A DNA stretch of 64,000 nt from assembly GCA_050747245.1 (NCBI GenBank), contig JBOGNO010000006.1:62001-126000 (forward strand), given 5' to 3'. The notes beneath the pieces were generated by a model. That model made no database searches and was not told the DNA's origin. It was given only the letters and a program-made list of their open reading frames with translations. This document shows positions 44,584 through 53,221 of the stretch, in pieces (position 1 is the first letter of the stretch; every line of letters starts with the position of its first letter). Origin of the DNA: JBOGNO01 sp050747245 (GTDB taxonomy: Bacteria; Acidobacteriota; Terriglobia; Acidiferrales; UBA7541). A program made the translations under genes and the position numbers.

Positions 44584-47043
44584 ATGGAGACAATCTGGCA
44601 GGACTTGAAGTACGCGGCAAGGATGCTGCGGAAAAGTCCTGGCTTCGCAGCGGTCGCGATTGCGACGCTCGCGCTCGGAATCGGCGCGAACACAGCAATT
44701 TTCAGTGCGGTAAATGGGATTTTGCTCAAGCCGCTTCCTTACGCCGATTCTTCTCGCCTCGTGCAGATTGAGTCTTCGAGTTCTATGTTTCGACACCCAA
44801 TTATCTTTGTTTCACATCCGGAATTTGAGGACATTAAAACGCAGAGCCGCGCGTTTGAGCAGGCTGCCGAATTCAGTAAGGGAACTTCAAAGATCACCGG
44901 TGAAGGCGAACCGGAGAATGTCAGCACGGATTCTGTTTCGGGAGATTTTTTCTCAGTCCTGGGCGCGAAACCAATCCTGGGAAGGCCAATTCTTCCAGGT
45001 GACGCTGAGGCTGGACACGAACGAGTGGCCGTGCTGAGTTATGAGTTGTGGCAACGGCGGTTCGGCGGCGATCCGGGCATTATTGGAAAGAGGATCACCC
45101 TGTCATTGCAGGGCTTTTCCAGCAACGCGGACGCAGAGCAAAATCTGTACGCCATAGTCGGAGTGATGCAGCCGCATTATCCGTTCACTCTCCCCGGTGA
45201 ACTGTTCATACCAGAGACATTTCAGGGAGCGACGTATCAGAACCGAAAGCGCCATTATGTGTCAGCAATCGCGCGATTGAGGCAGGGAACCACGCTCGAA
45301 GAAGCGAATGCCGAACTGCACACCCTTGCGATGCGGCTTGCGACGGCTTATCCCGAAACAGATAAGGGCTGGGATTTGTCCGCAGGATTTCTGCGGGATC
45401 AAATCACGGAGGATTCCCGCGAGGAACTGCTGCTTTTGCTCGGTGCGGTAAGCTTCGTTTTGCTGCTCGCGTGCGTGAACGTAAGCAGTCTGCTGATTGC
45501 GCGAAGCTGGGCGCGGCGCAAGGAGGTGGCGATCCGAGTAACGCTGGGGGCTTCGAGGTGGAGAATCGTGCGTCAATTTCTTGCGGAGAGCGTGCTGCTG
45601 GGACTCTTGGGCGGAACTCTTGGGCTGCTGCTCAGTCTTTGGTGCGTAAAGTTGCTTCTCTTGAGTGCTCCAGTGGGGACGCCGCGGCTCGACGAGATTT
45701 CGCTTGACTGGCGCGTGCTGGCATACACGCTTGGCGTTTCGCTGATTGGTGGAATCTTGTTTGGGCTCGCGCCGGCGATACAGATGACGCGGCCCGGGCT
45801 GAACGCAATCCTGAATGATGGCGGAGCGGGAATGTTCGCAAGACTTTTTTCGCGGCACCCGCACCGCATGAGGAGCTTGCTCGTTGTCTCTGAGATTGCT
45901 CTAGCATTTGTTCTCGTTGCGGGTTCGTCGCTGCTCATAAGAAGTTTTGTCCGGTTAACCAGCGTAAATCTGGGCTACCGAATCGACCATATTCTTACGA
46001 TGTGGGTGAGCTTGAGCCCTGCGACCTGCCCAACGCCGGACGCTTGCAATACTATAAAAAATGAATTGCTTGAAAGAACGCGCGCGCTTCCAAGCGTTGA
46101 ATCTGTGGCTTTCTCTCTCGGGCCCCCGCTCCGTGGGAGCTTTAGAGTTGGCCCAATCCAGATTGAAGACGATCCTCATACGACTGTGCCAGATTACGCC
46201 TGCGAATATGAGGAGGTGACGCCAGAATATTTTCGAACCATGGGAATTCCCCTCCTGCGTGGGCGTTCGTTCAAGGGGAGCGACACAAATAGCTCGCCGC
46301 GAGTGGCGATAGTGAATGAAACCTTCGCGAGACGATACCTCGGGGGCTCCCCCATTGGGCGGCGCTTCACGTTTGTTTGGAACTTACAGAAGCCGCCCAT
46401 CTTGGTGGAGATTGTGGGAGAAGCGGGAGACGTACGCCAGCAAAGCCCTTCCAGTAAGCCGATCCCTGAATTCTACGTGCCAGACGCCCAGACACAATTA
46501 AGCAGGGCCGGTGCCCTGCTAGTGCGCACTTCAGCGAACCCAGCGGCTATCGCGGCCGCAGTACGCGAACAGATTTGGGCACTGGATAAGAACGCGCCGA
46601 TCTCGAAGATAGAAACGATGGAGCAGGTGATGTCGGAAACTGTGGCGGAGCCTCGGTTTCGGACAATTCTGCTGAGCGCATTTGGCGGCCTTGGATTGTT
46701 GCTCGCGCTGGTGGGGATTTACGGCGTGATCGCCTTTGCTGCAAGCCAGAGGACGCACGAGATTGGCGTGCGCATGGCGCTGGGAGCGCAACCGGGAGAT
46801 ATATTGCGGCTTGTGATCAGCGAAGGCATGACGCCGGTGCTCGTGGGAATTGTGACGGGCGCGGCGGGGGCCCTGGCGCTTACGCGATTCTTGGTCAGCT
46901 TTTTATTTGAGGTGAAGCCGACCGATTCGCTGACGTATGCGGGAGTCACGCTGCTGATCGTTTTCGTGGGATTGCTGGCATGTATTTTGCCCGCGCGGCG
47001 GGCGTCGCGCATTGAGCCGATGGAAGCGCTGCGCTATGAGTAG
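44584..47043 (+). CDS. Large orphan ABC-type permease (FtsX/MacB duplicated), third copy
   Basis: An 819-residue member of the same family as the permeases at 7.8 and 10.8 kb. It starts IWQDLKYAARMLRKSPGFA with no prefix, has two periplasmic MacB-like domains each followed by FtsX helices (for example around LLLLGAVSFVLLLACVNVSS and the final HEIGVRMALGAQPGDI), and ends EPMEALRYE. An AAAGGGA ribosome binding site precedes the ATG. No ATPase or PadR gene adjoins it. Substrate unknown. Confidence 0.92.
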   Translation: METIWQDLKYAARMLRKSPGFAAVAIATLALGIGANTAIFSAVNGILLKPLPYADSSRLVQIESSSSMFRHPIIFVSHPEFEDIKTQSRAFEQAAEFSKGTSKITGEGEPENVSTDSVSGDFFSVLGAKPILGRPILPGDAEAGHERVAVLSYELWQRRFGGDPGIIGKRITLSLQGFSSNADAEQNLYAIVGVMQPHYPFTLPGELFIPETFQGATYQNRKRHYVSAIARLRQGTTLEEANAELHTLAMRLATAYPETDKGWDLSAGFLRDQITEDSREELLLLLGAVSFVLLLACVNVSSLLIARSWARRKEVAIRVTLGASRWRIVRQFLAESVLLGLLGGTLGLLLSLWCVKLLLLSAPVGTPRLDEISLDWRVLAYTLGVSLIGGILFGLAPAIQMTRPGLNAILNDGGAGMFARLFSRHPHRMRSLLVVSEIALAFVLVAGSSLLIRSFVRLTSVNLGYRIDHILTMWVSLSPATCPTPDACNTIKNELLERTRALPSVESVAFSLGPPLRGSFRVGPIQIEDDPHTTVPDYACEYEEVTPEYFRTMGIPLLRGRSFKGSDTNSSPRVAIVNETFARRYLGGSPIGRRFTFVWNLQKPPILVEIVGEAGDVRQQSPSSKPIPEFYVPDAQTQLSRAGALLVRTSANPAAIAAAVREQIWALDKNAPISKIETMEQVMSETVAEPRFRTILLSAFGGLGLLLALVGIYGVIAFAASQRTHEIGVRMALGAQPGDILRLVISEGMTPVLVGIVTGAAGALALTRFLVSFLFEVKPTDSLTYAGVTLLIVFVGLLACILPARRASRIEPMEALRYE

Positions 47044-47116
47044 GCGCAGAATTCACAAGGCCTAAAGGCGGAGAAGGGAATCGTGACCGCAAATTGAGCG
47101 GGGGGAGAAAAAAGAC

Positions 47117-48028
47117 ATGGGCGCATTGCTTTTTTTATTTTTCGTGGTGGTGCTGGGAGCGGGCTTGTGGCGAGCGGTCAACGTCATGCGGACTTCCGGC
47201 GGCGACCGGCAACTCAAAGTCAACATTCTGCGCGGAGCGCCGTTCTACGTAGTCGCGGTGCTGGTGTTTATTTTCTGGATGTCGTTTACGACCGTGGATA
47301 CGGGCTATCGCGGAGTGGTGCTGCGATTCGGGGCGATTACCGGCCGAACGCTTGAGCCCGGGCCGCACCTGATCCTCCCGTTTGTGGAGACCGTGCGGCT
47401 GATCAACGTACAAACGCAGACGGTAAAGCCGGATGAGCCGGCTTCCTCGCACGATTTGCAAATCGTGCACACGCAAGTGACGCTCGCGTATTACACCGAT
47501 CCCCAGTGGGCGGGCTACATCTGGTCGCAGCTCAATGATGACGCGCAAAACAGGGTCATCATTCCCGCGATTCTGGAAGCAATCAAAGCGCGCACCGCAC
47601 AATACGATGCCGAACAACTGATCGCCAAGCGCGCGGAAGTGCGCGACGGCATCGAGGACTTCGTCAAGTCGCGGCTTACTCCGCAACACATCATCGTGGC
47701 TGCGGTAAGCATCACGGATTTCAATTTCTCCGAGGAGTACAACAAGGCCATCGAAGCCAAGGTTACGGCACAGCAGAACGCCTTGAAGGCGCAAAACGAT
47801 TTGACGCGCATTCAAATCGAAGCACAGCAAACCGTCGCGCGGGCGCAAGCCGAGGCGAAAGCCCTGGAACTCCAGAAGCAGCAAATTACTCCGGAGCTGA
47901 TCCAATTGCGCACCATCGAGATGATGAATGCCCACTGGGACGGCCATCTTCCTGAAGTGTACATGGGCGGAGACAAGGGTGCGCTTCCCATGCTCGATGT
48001 GCTGAAAGCGGGGAAGAGCAATAAGTGA
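47117..48028 (+). CDS. SPFH/prohibitin family membrane protein
   Basis: A 303-residue protein with two N-terminal hydrophobic helices (about 3-20 and 42-57), then the SPFH/Band 7 core: TTVDTGYRGVVLRFGAITG, EPGPHLILPFVETV and the DAEQLIAKRAEVRDGIEDF segment. A coiled-coil of Ala/Gln/Glu (about 220-265) follows. Prohibitin-like proteins form large rings on the membrane and influence protease access and lipid domains. A GGGGGGAG ribosome binding site lies ahead. It is four bases from the thioesterase gene and lies upstream of the membrane-bound TIR proteins. Confidence 0.9.
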   Translation: MGALLFLFFVVVLGAGLWRAVNVMRTSGGDRQLKVNILRGAPFYVVAVLVFIFWMSFTTVDTGYRGVVLRFGAITGRTLEPGPHLILPFVETVRLINVQTQTVKPDEPASSHDLQIVHTQVTLAYYTDPQWAGYIWSQLNDDAQNRVIIPAILEAIKARTAQYDAEQLIAKRAEVRDGIEDFVKSRLTPQHIIVAAVSITDFNFSEEYNKAIEAKVTAQQNALKAQNDLTRIQIEAQQTVARAQAEAKALELQKQQITPELIQLRTIEMMNAHWDGHLPEVYMGGDKGALPMLDVLKAGKSNK

Positions 48029-48032
48029 GCGC

Positions 48033-48449
48033 ATGAGACTCGAGCCCAGAACGGACAACGCGTGTTTCGGATGTGGCGGCGCGAACGCGCGCGGGATGAA
48101 GCTCGCGTTCGAGCAGGATGATGACGCGCGCAAAATCCGCGGGCGATTCAACCTCGCCGAGGAATATCAGGGCGGAGCGGGGTTTCTCCACGGCGGAATT
48201 ATCGCCACGCTTCTCGATGAAGCCATGGGCAAGGTGAATCGTTTTCGCGGAGTTCGCGCTGTGACTGCGGAACTGCACGTCGAGTATTTGAAGCCCGTTC
48301 ACGTAGGAGCACAAATCGTTGTCGAGGCCTACGAGGAGCGTGTGGAAGGCCGCAACTTATTTCACGCGGGAGAAATTCGCGACGCCGCGGGAACGGTGCT
48401 GGCGCGCGGCCGCGGGAGATTCGTGCAAGCGAGGCCGAAGTCGCCGTGA
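48033..48449 (+). CDS. PaaI/YbgC-like hotdog-fold thioesterase
   Basis: A 138-residue hotdog domain: the N-terminal CFGCGGANARGMKLAF, the central helix motif FLHGGIIATLLDEAMGK (Asp/Glu typical of PaaI-type catalytic residues) and the strand ELHVEYLKPVHVGAQI. It should hydrolyse an acyl-CoA thioester. The substrate might connect to the CoA ligase 5 kb upstream, but this is only positional. Four bases after the SPFH stop, so co-translated. Confidence 0.88.
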   Translation: MRLEPRTDNACFGCGGANARGMKLAFEQDDDARKIRGRFNLAEEYQGGAGFLHGGIIATLLDEAMGKVNRFRGVRAVTAELHVEYLKPVHVGAQIVVEAYEERVEGRNLFHAGEIRDAAGTVLARGRGRFVQARPKSP

Positions 48450-48515
48450 AAAAAGCTTCGGAAATGTGATTGTTCGGTTCTTCGTTGGAGATTTAAGGAA
48501 GTGGGAGAGGACAAA

Positions 48516-49406
48516 ATGGAAAACACGAATGGCAATTTGTGGCGCGTAAAAGTAGGACTGGCGGAGATGCTCAAAGGCGGCGTGATCATGGATGTCACCA
48601 CGGCCGAGCAGGCGAAAATCGCCGAAGACGCGGGAGCTTGCGCGGTGATGGCGCTTGAACGCGTCCCCGCGGACATCCGCAAGGAAGGCGGCGTGGCGCG
48701 CATGGCTTCGCCGCGCATCATCCGCGAGATTATGGCCACCGTGACGATTCCGGTGATGGCCAAAGTGCGCATCGGCCATTTTGCCGAAGCGCAGGTGCTC
48801 GAAGCGCTTGAAGTGGACTTCATTGACGAGAGCGAGGTGCTCACACCGGCCGATGAGGAGCACCATGTGTGGAAGCACGCCTTCCGCGTGCCGTTTGTTT
48901 GCGGCGCAAGGAACCTCGGCGAAGCCCTGCGGCGCATTGCCGAGGGCGCGGCGATGATTCGCACCAAGGGCGAAGCCGGCTCCGGAAATATTGTTGAGGC
49001 CGTGCGGCACATGCGTGCGATTGTCGGCGAGATGAAAAAGCTAGCGACGCTCGGCGAAGAGGAGCTGGTGCACGCGGCGAAAGAACTTGGCGCGCCGTTC
49101 GAACTGGTGAAGCAGGTGGCCAAGGACGGCAAGTTGCCGGTGCCGAACTTTTCGGCGGGCGGAATTGCCACGCCTGCCGATGCCGCGCTTGTAATGCAAC
49201 TCGGCGCGGAGGCAGTATTCGTCGGCTCCGGAATTTTCAAGTCCAGTGATCCCGCGGCGCGTGCTCGCGCAATTGTGAAAGCCACGACGCATTTCAAGGA
49301 TGCCAAAGTAGTCCTCAAAGCTTCCGAAGAACTGGGCGAGGCCATGAAGGGAATTGACGTCCGGCAACTGGAAGAGAAAGATCTGCTCCAGACAAGGGGT
49401 TGGTAA
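48516..49406 (+). CDS. pdxS: Pyridoxal 5'-phosphate synthase, lyase subunit PdxS
   Basis: A 296-residue protein from ATG 48516, with GAGAGG five bases before it; the GTG at 48501 is less likely. Family motifs are intact: GGVIMDVTTAEQAKIAEDAG, ALERVPADIR, MAKVRIGHF with the first catalytic lysine, and RTKGEAGSGN with the second. PdxS condenses ribose 5-phosphate, glyceraldehyde 3-phosphate and ammonia into PLP, taking ammonia from PdxT. Its partner pdxT is 3.2 kb downstream, beyond two TIR-WD40 genes, instead of next door as usual. Confidence 0.96.
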   Translation: MENTNGNLWRVKVGLAEMLKGGVIMDVTTAEQAKIAEDAGACAVMALERVPADIRKEGGVARMASPRIIREIMATVTIPVMAKVRIGHFAEAQVLEALEVDFIDESEVLTPADEEHHVWKHAFRVPFVCGARNLGEALRRIAEGAAMIRTKGEAGSGNIVEAVRHMRAIVGEMKKLATLGEEELVHAAKELGAPFELVKQVAKDGKLPVPNFSAGGIATPADAALVMQLGAEAVFVGSGIFKSSDPAARARAIVKATTHFKDAKVVLKASEELGEAMKGIDVRQLEEKDLLQTRGW

Positions 49407-49551
49407 ACGAGAAGCGCCGCTCTCGCTTGGACGCCATAGGCGGCGGTTGTCTCGCCCTGTAGAAACTGGCACACTTTCCGTTCTGGTTAAGTCAGATCTG
49501 TGCAAAACGCGACACTCGGCCCCATAGAATAATTTGAAGAGGAGAAGGGCG

Positions 49552-51051
49552 ATGGCGCACGACGTATTTATCAGTTATGCGGCGGAGGATAGGAATGTGG
49601 CGATTGCCACCTGCGCCACGCTCGAGAATCACGGCATCCGCTGCTGGATGGCGCCGCGCGACGTGACGCCGGGCGTGCCGTACGGCGAAGCCATTATCGA
49701 CGCGATCCAGGGCAGCCGCATCATGATTCTGGTCTTCTCGGAGAAGGCCAATTCCTCGCCGCATATCCCCAAGGAGATTGAGCGCGCCGTAAGCAGGGGA
49801 ATTTCCGTAATTCCGTTGCGCATTGAAGATGTAGTTCCCGGCAAGGCGTTGGACTATTTCATTGGAAATGTGCACTGGTTGGATGCGCTGACGCGCCCGA
49901 TCGAGAACCACCTTGAGGTTTTGGCGCGCAATGTCAATACATTGCTCGGAAAAGAAACGGCGGTAGCGGAAAAGAAGTCGGGAGGCCCAGTTACTCCGCA
50001 CCTTTCTGCGGTGATTCGCGCTTCGAAGCTCGCAGAGTATACGACGGATGGCAAGAAGCGCGCGAAACCGTGGGCGCTTTATGCGGTGCTTGGAGCCGCG
50101 GTGGTCCTGATCGCCATTCTGAGCGTGATGTTGTTCATGAAGAAGGGGACGCGCGCGCCGCACTATGAACTGGCGGATACGCTCTCGGGACATTCCGGCG
50201 GAGTCGCCGCGGTAGCGTTCAGCTACGACGGGCGCTGGCTCGCTTCGGGAAGCGCGGACGAGACCATCAAGCTTTGGAACGTCGCCACGCGAAAAGAGGA
50301 GCGCACGCTCAAAGGCCACACCGAGGCGGTCCTTTGCGTGGCATTCAGTCCGGATGGCAAATGGCTCGCGTCTGGTAGCCGCGACAAGTCAGTAAAACTC
50401 TGGGATCTCAGCGGCGGTCGCGTTGTGCGCACGCTCAGCGGACACTCCGCGCAGGTAAACGCGGTCGCCTTCAGCCCCGATGGGAAATGGGTTGCTTCGG
50501 CGAGTGACGACAAAAAGATTCGGCTCTGGGACACAAACACGGGCCGTTCGGTCCGCCTCCTGGAGGGACATTCCGACGGCGTCAATTCAATTGCCTTCAG
50601 CACTGATGGACAGTTGTTGGCCTCTTCGAGCGACGATAAGACGGTGAAGATTTGGGATCCCAACACTGGAAAAGAGTTGAAGACGCTGACAGGTCACGAC
50701 GGAAATGTAAACGTCGTGGCGTTCAACCCGGATGGGACGCGCATTGCCTCGGGGAGCGATGACAAGACTGCGCGCATCTGGGAAGTCTCGTCGGGCCAGG
50801 CGGTTGAAACTCTCTCAGACAACTTCGGGGGAATTTCTTCGCTCTCTTTCAGTCCCAGCGGCCACTGGATCGCTACGGGCGGAGGCGGCGTCGCGCTGAG
50901 GATCTGGGACGCCACTACCGGCAAAGATGTCGAGAGCTTGATGGGTCATTCAAGCGCCATTCATGGCGTAGCGTACTCCCATGATGGGCGCCTCATCGCC
51001 TCGGGCAGTGAAGATGAAACCATCAAATTGTGGAAAATTGTTGTGAAGTAG
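49552..51051 (+). CDS. Membrane-anchored TIR-WD40 protein, copy 1
   Basis: A 499-residue protein with an N-terminal TIR domain (MAHDVFISYAAED, RCWMAPRDVTPG, MILVFSEKANSS). Glu75 sits where bacterial TIR NAD hydrolases have their catalytic glutamate. A membrane helix lies at about 173-196. A C-terminal WD40 propeller of seven blades has GHS...VAFSPDGKWLASGS.D.T.KLWD repeats. The TIR part would be inside and the propeller outside, or the reverse; there is no signal peptide. Function is unknown: TIR domains signal or cleave NAD, often in anti-phage defence. An AGGAG precedes the ATG. A 145-base gap follows pdxS, with a weak -10-like TAGAAT at 49525. Confidence 0.9.
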   Translation: MAHDVFISYAAEDRNVAIATCATLENHGIRCWMAPRDVTPGVPYGEAIIDAIQGSRIMILVFSEKANSSPHIPKEIERAVSRGISVIPLRIEDVVPGKALDYFIGNVHWLDALTRPIENHLEVLARNVNTLLGKETAVAEKKSGGPVTPHLSAVIRASKLAEYTTDGKKRAKPWALYAVLGAAVVLIAILSVMLFMKKGTRAPHYELADTLSGHSGGVAAVAFSYDGRWLASGSADETIKLWNVATRKEERTLKGHTEAVLCVAFSPDGKWLASGSRDKSVKLWDLSGGRVVRTLSGHSAQVNAVAFSPDGKWVASASDDKKIRLWDTNTGRSVRLLEGHSDGVNSIAFSTDGQLLASSSDDKTVKIWDPNTGKELKTLTGHDGNVNVVAFNPDGTRIASGSDDKTARIWEVSSGQAVETLSDNFGGISSLSFSPSGHWIATGGGGVALRIWDATTGKDVESLMGHSSAIHGVAYSHDGRLIASGSEDETIKLWKIVVK

Positions 51052-51066
51052 GAAGAGCCGACGCCA

Positions 51067-52626
51067 ATGGCGCATGATGTTTTCATCAGCCACTCGAGCA
51101 AGGACAAGACAGTAGCGGACGCCGTGTGTACCACACTCGAGCAACACAAGATCCGCTGCTGGATTGCTCCGCGCGATATCGAGCCGGGGCAGGAATGGGG
51201 CGAGTCCATCATTGACGCTATCCAAGGCAGCCTGGTGATGATTTTGATTTTTTCCGCAAGCGCAAATGATTCACCGCAAATCCGCCGCGAAGTCGAGCGG
51301 GCTGTGAACAAGAGCGTCATCATCGTGCCGCTGCGGATTGAGGACGTCGCCCTCACCAAGTCGCTGCGATATTTTATCGCATCCGTTTACTTGTTGGATG
51401 CTCTCACCCCGCCACTCGAGAGTCATCTGGAACCCCGCGCGGGAGTCGTAGGGGGGATTCTAATGCGGAGGGGTGAAGCCGGCGCGAAGAAAATTATGCC
51501 ACTGGTTGAGAGCCTCGCGGCGGCGATAAGCGCAGAACCAGTGGTCGCACCTCCGAAAGTCGAGGCGGCCGCGCCGCCTGGACTGCCGGCGCCGGTTCCT
51601 TCCGAAGCGCCGATCAGGCGAGAGGCACCGCTTTCGAGAGTTGTCACGGCCCCGGTCGAGGAAGCCTCGAGGAAACGGCTCGGGCTCTATGCGGCACTAG
51701 GGATCTTGAGCGTCCTCCTGCCTCTAGTCCTGGTTTCATGTTTCAAACCCTCACCATTCAACTTAGATCGTACCCTGTCCGGTCACACTGCGAGCGTTCG
51801 AGCGGTGAGCTTTAGTCCTGACGCCCGCTGGCTCGCGTCTGGCAGTGTGGACCAAACGATCAAGCTTTGGGATGTGGCGACCGGCCAAGAGGTGCGCACG
51901 CTGTCCGGACACACTGGCTCCGTATGGTCTGTGGCTTTCAGCCCGGACGGCCGGTGGCTCGCGTCTGGCAGTACGGACCAAACGGTCAAGCTTTGGGATG
52001 TGACGACCGGCCAAGAGCTGCGCACCCTGTCGGGACACGCCAATTACGTTACTTCCGTGGCGTTTAGCCCGACCGGGCACTGTCTCGCTTCGGGCAGTTG
52101 GGACAACACGGTCAAGCTTTGGGATGTGGCGACCGGCCAAGAGCTGCGCACCCTGTCGGGGCACGCCAATTACGTTAATTCCGTGGCGTTTAGCCCGGAT
52201 GGGCGCTGGCTCGCCTCTGGTAGCAGGGACAAGATGATTAAGCTCTGGGATGCGGCAACGGGGAAGGAACTGGGTGCCTTGTTTGAACCCACGGAGACGG
52301 TCTTCTCTGTTGCTTTCAGCCCGGATGGGCGCTGGCTCGCCTCTTGCGGGGAGATTAAGCTCTGGAACCTAGCGACGGGCAAGGTGTTGCGCACATTTTC
52401 CGGACACACTGCCCTTTCACTGGCATTTAGCCCGGATGGGCGCTGGCTCGCCTCAGGTAGCGGGGACAAGACGATTAAGCTCTTGGATGTGGCGACGGGA
52501 AAAGTACTGCGCACATTTTCCGGACACACTGATTGGGTGCATTCCGTGGCGTTTAGCCCTGACGGGCGCTGGCTCGCCTCCGGCAGTGCGGACAACACAA
52601 TTAAGCTGTGGAGGCGCAAGGAATAG
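51067..52626 (+). CDS. Membrane-anchored TIR-WD40 protein, copy 2
   Basis: A 519-residue paralogue of the preceding protein, 15 bases downstream. The TIR domain (MAHDVFISHSSKD, RCWIAPRDIEPG, MILIFSASANDSP) keeps Glu75. A Pro/Ala/Glu-rich linker of about 70 residues, absent from copy 1, leads to a membrane helix at about 204-226. Seven WD40 blades follow; blades 5 and 6 are shortened, and blades 1-4 are nearly identical at DNA level. The linker lengths and blade wear show the two copies have diverged in their sensors more than in their TIR domains. pdxT starts 18 bases after the stop. Confidence 0.9.
   Translation: MAHDVFISHSSKDKTVADAVCTTLEQHKIRCWIAPRDIEPGQEWGESIIDAIQGSLVMILIFSASANDSPQIRREVERAVNKSVIIVPLRIEDVALTKSLRYFIASVYLLDALTPPLESHLEPRAGVVGGILMRRGEAGAKKIMPLVESLAAAISAEPVVAPPKVEAAAPPGLPAPVPSEAPIRREAPLSRVVTAPVEEASRKRLGLYAALGILSVLLPLVLVSCFKPSPFNLDRTLSGHTASVRAVSFSPDARWLASGSVDQTIKLWDVATGQEVRTLSGHTGSVWSVAFSPDGRWLASGSTDQTVKLWDVTTGQELRTLSGHANYVTSVAFSPTGHCLASGSWDNTVKLWDVATGQELRTLSGHANYVNSVAFSPDGRWLASGSRDKMIKLWDAATGKELGALFEPTETVFSVAFSPDGRWLASCGEIKLWNLATGKVLRTFSGHTALSLAFSPDGRWLASGSGDKTIKLLDVATGKVLRTFSGHTDWVHSVAFSPDGRWLASGSADNTIKLWRRKE
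51861..52238 (+). repeat. 126-base tandem repeat encoding WD40 blades
   Basis: Three consecutive units begin with CAAGCTTTGGGATGTG at 51861, 51987 and 52113, a strict 126-base (42-residue) period; the next blade begins at 52239 with a diverged copy. Units two and three differ at only three positions over the first 86 bases, pointing to recent duplication or gene conversion of blades. Confidence 0.85.
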
Positions 52627-52644
52627 TAACTGGGTGAAAAGACG

Positions 52645-53220
52645 ATGATTGGCATCGTGGCAATACAAGGGGATTTTGAAGCGCACGCGAAAATGCTCGA
52701 GCGCATGGGCGTGGAATACCGTCTCGTGAAGACCAAGGTGGATCTCGAAGGACTCGATGGGTTGATCCTGCCGGGGGGAGAAAGTACCACGCACTTGAAA
52801 GTAATGAAGGAAGAAGGACTCCACGACGCGATTCGCGATTTCGCGTCGAGCGGCGGAGCGATTTTCGGGACTTGCGCGGGCGCAATCCTCCTCGCGCGCG
52901 AAGTGAAGAATCCCCCGCAGGAATCGCTGGGGCTGCTTGACGCCGTGGTGCTGCGGAATGGTTACGGTAGGCAGGTGGCGAGCGAAGTGCGCTCGGGAAA
53001 GACCGTGCTGCGCGACGCGCCGCTTGAGATGGTGTTCATTCGCGCGCCGATTTTCGAGTCGCTGGGCAAGGGCGTGAAGGTTATCGCGGAAGATGATGGG
53101 AAGCCGGTGTGCGTGCAGCAGGGAAAAATCCTGGCGGCCACGTTCCATCCCGAACTGACCAGCGATTCTTCGATGCACGAGTATTTCGTCAAGCTCGCGA
53201 GAAACGGCTCCTCGGCCTGA
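52645..53220 (+). CDS. pdxT: Pyridoxal 5'-phosphate synthase, glutaminase subunit PdxT
   Basis: A 191-residue class I glutamine amidotransferase. Motifs are AIQGDFEAHA, LPGGESTTH, the nucleophile Cys77 in GTCAGA, and His168/Glu170 in TFHPEL. It supplies ammonia to PdxS, and the full catalytic triad is present. The ATG lies 18 bases after the second TIR-WD40 gene, and the phosphatase ATG follows its stop after a single base. pdxT is therefore embedded in the same transcript as the TIR genes. Confidence 0.95.
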   Translation: MIGIVAIQGDFEAHAKMLERMGVEYRLVKTKVDLEGLDGLILPGGESTTHLKVMKEEGLHDAIRDFASSGGAIFGTCAGAILLAREVKNPPQESLGLLDAVVLRNGYGRQVASEVRSGKTVLRDAPLEMVFIRAPIFESLGKGVKVIAEDDGKPVCVQQGKILAATFHPELTSDSSMHEYFVKLARNGSSA

Positions 53221-53221
53221 A

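Noticed and set aside
49471..49490. TGGCAC upstream of the first TIR gene as a possible sigma-54 -24 box
   Set aside because: The expected GC dinucleotide at -12 with correct spacing is absent.
51780..52600. Regular repeats in the second TIR-WD40 gene considered as a CRISPR-like array
   Set aside because: The period is 126 bases, in frame, and encodes WD40 blades; there are no spacers.
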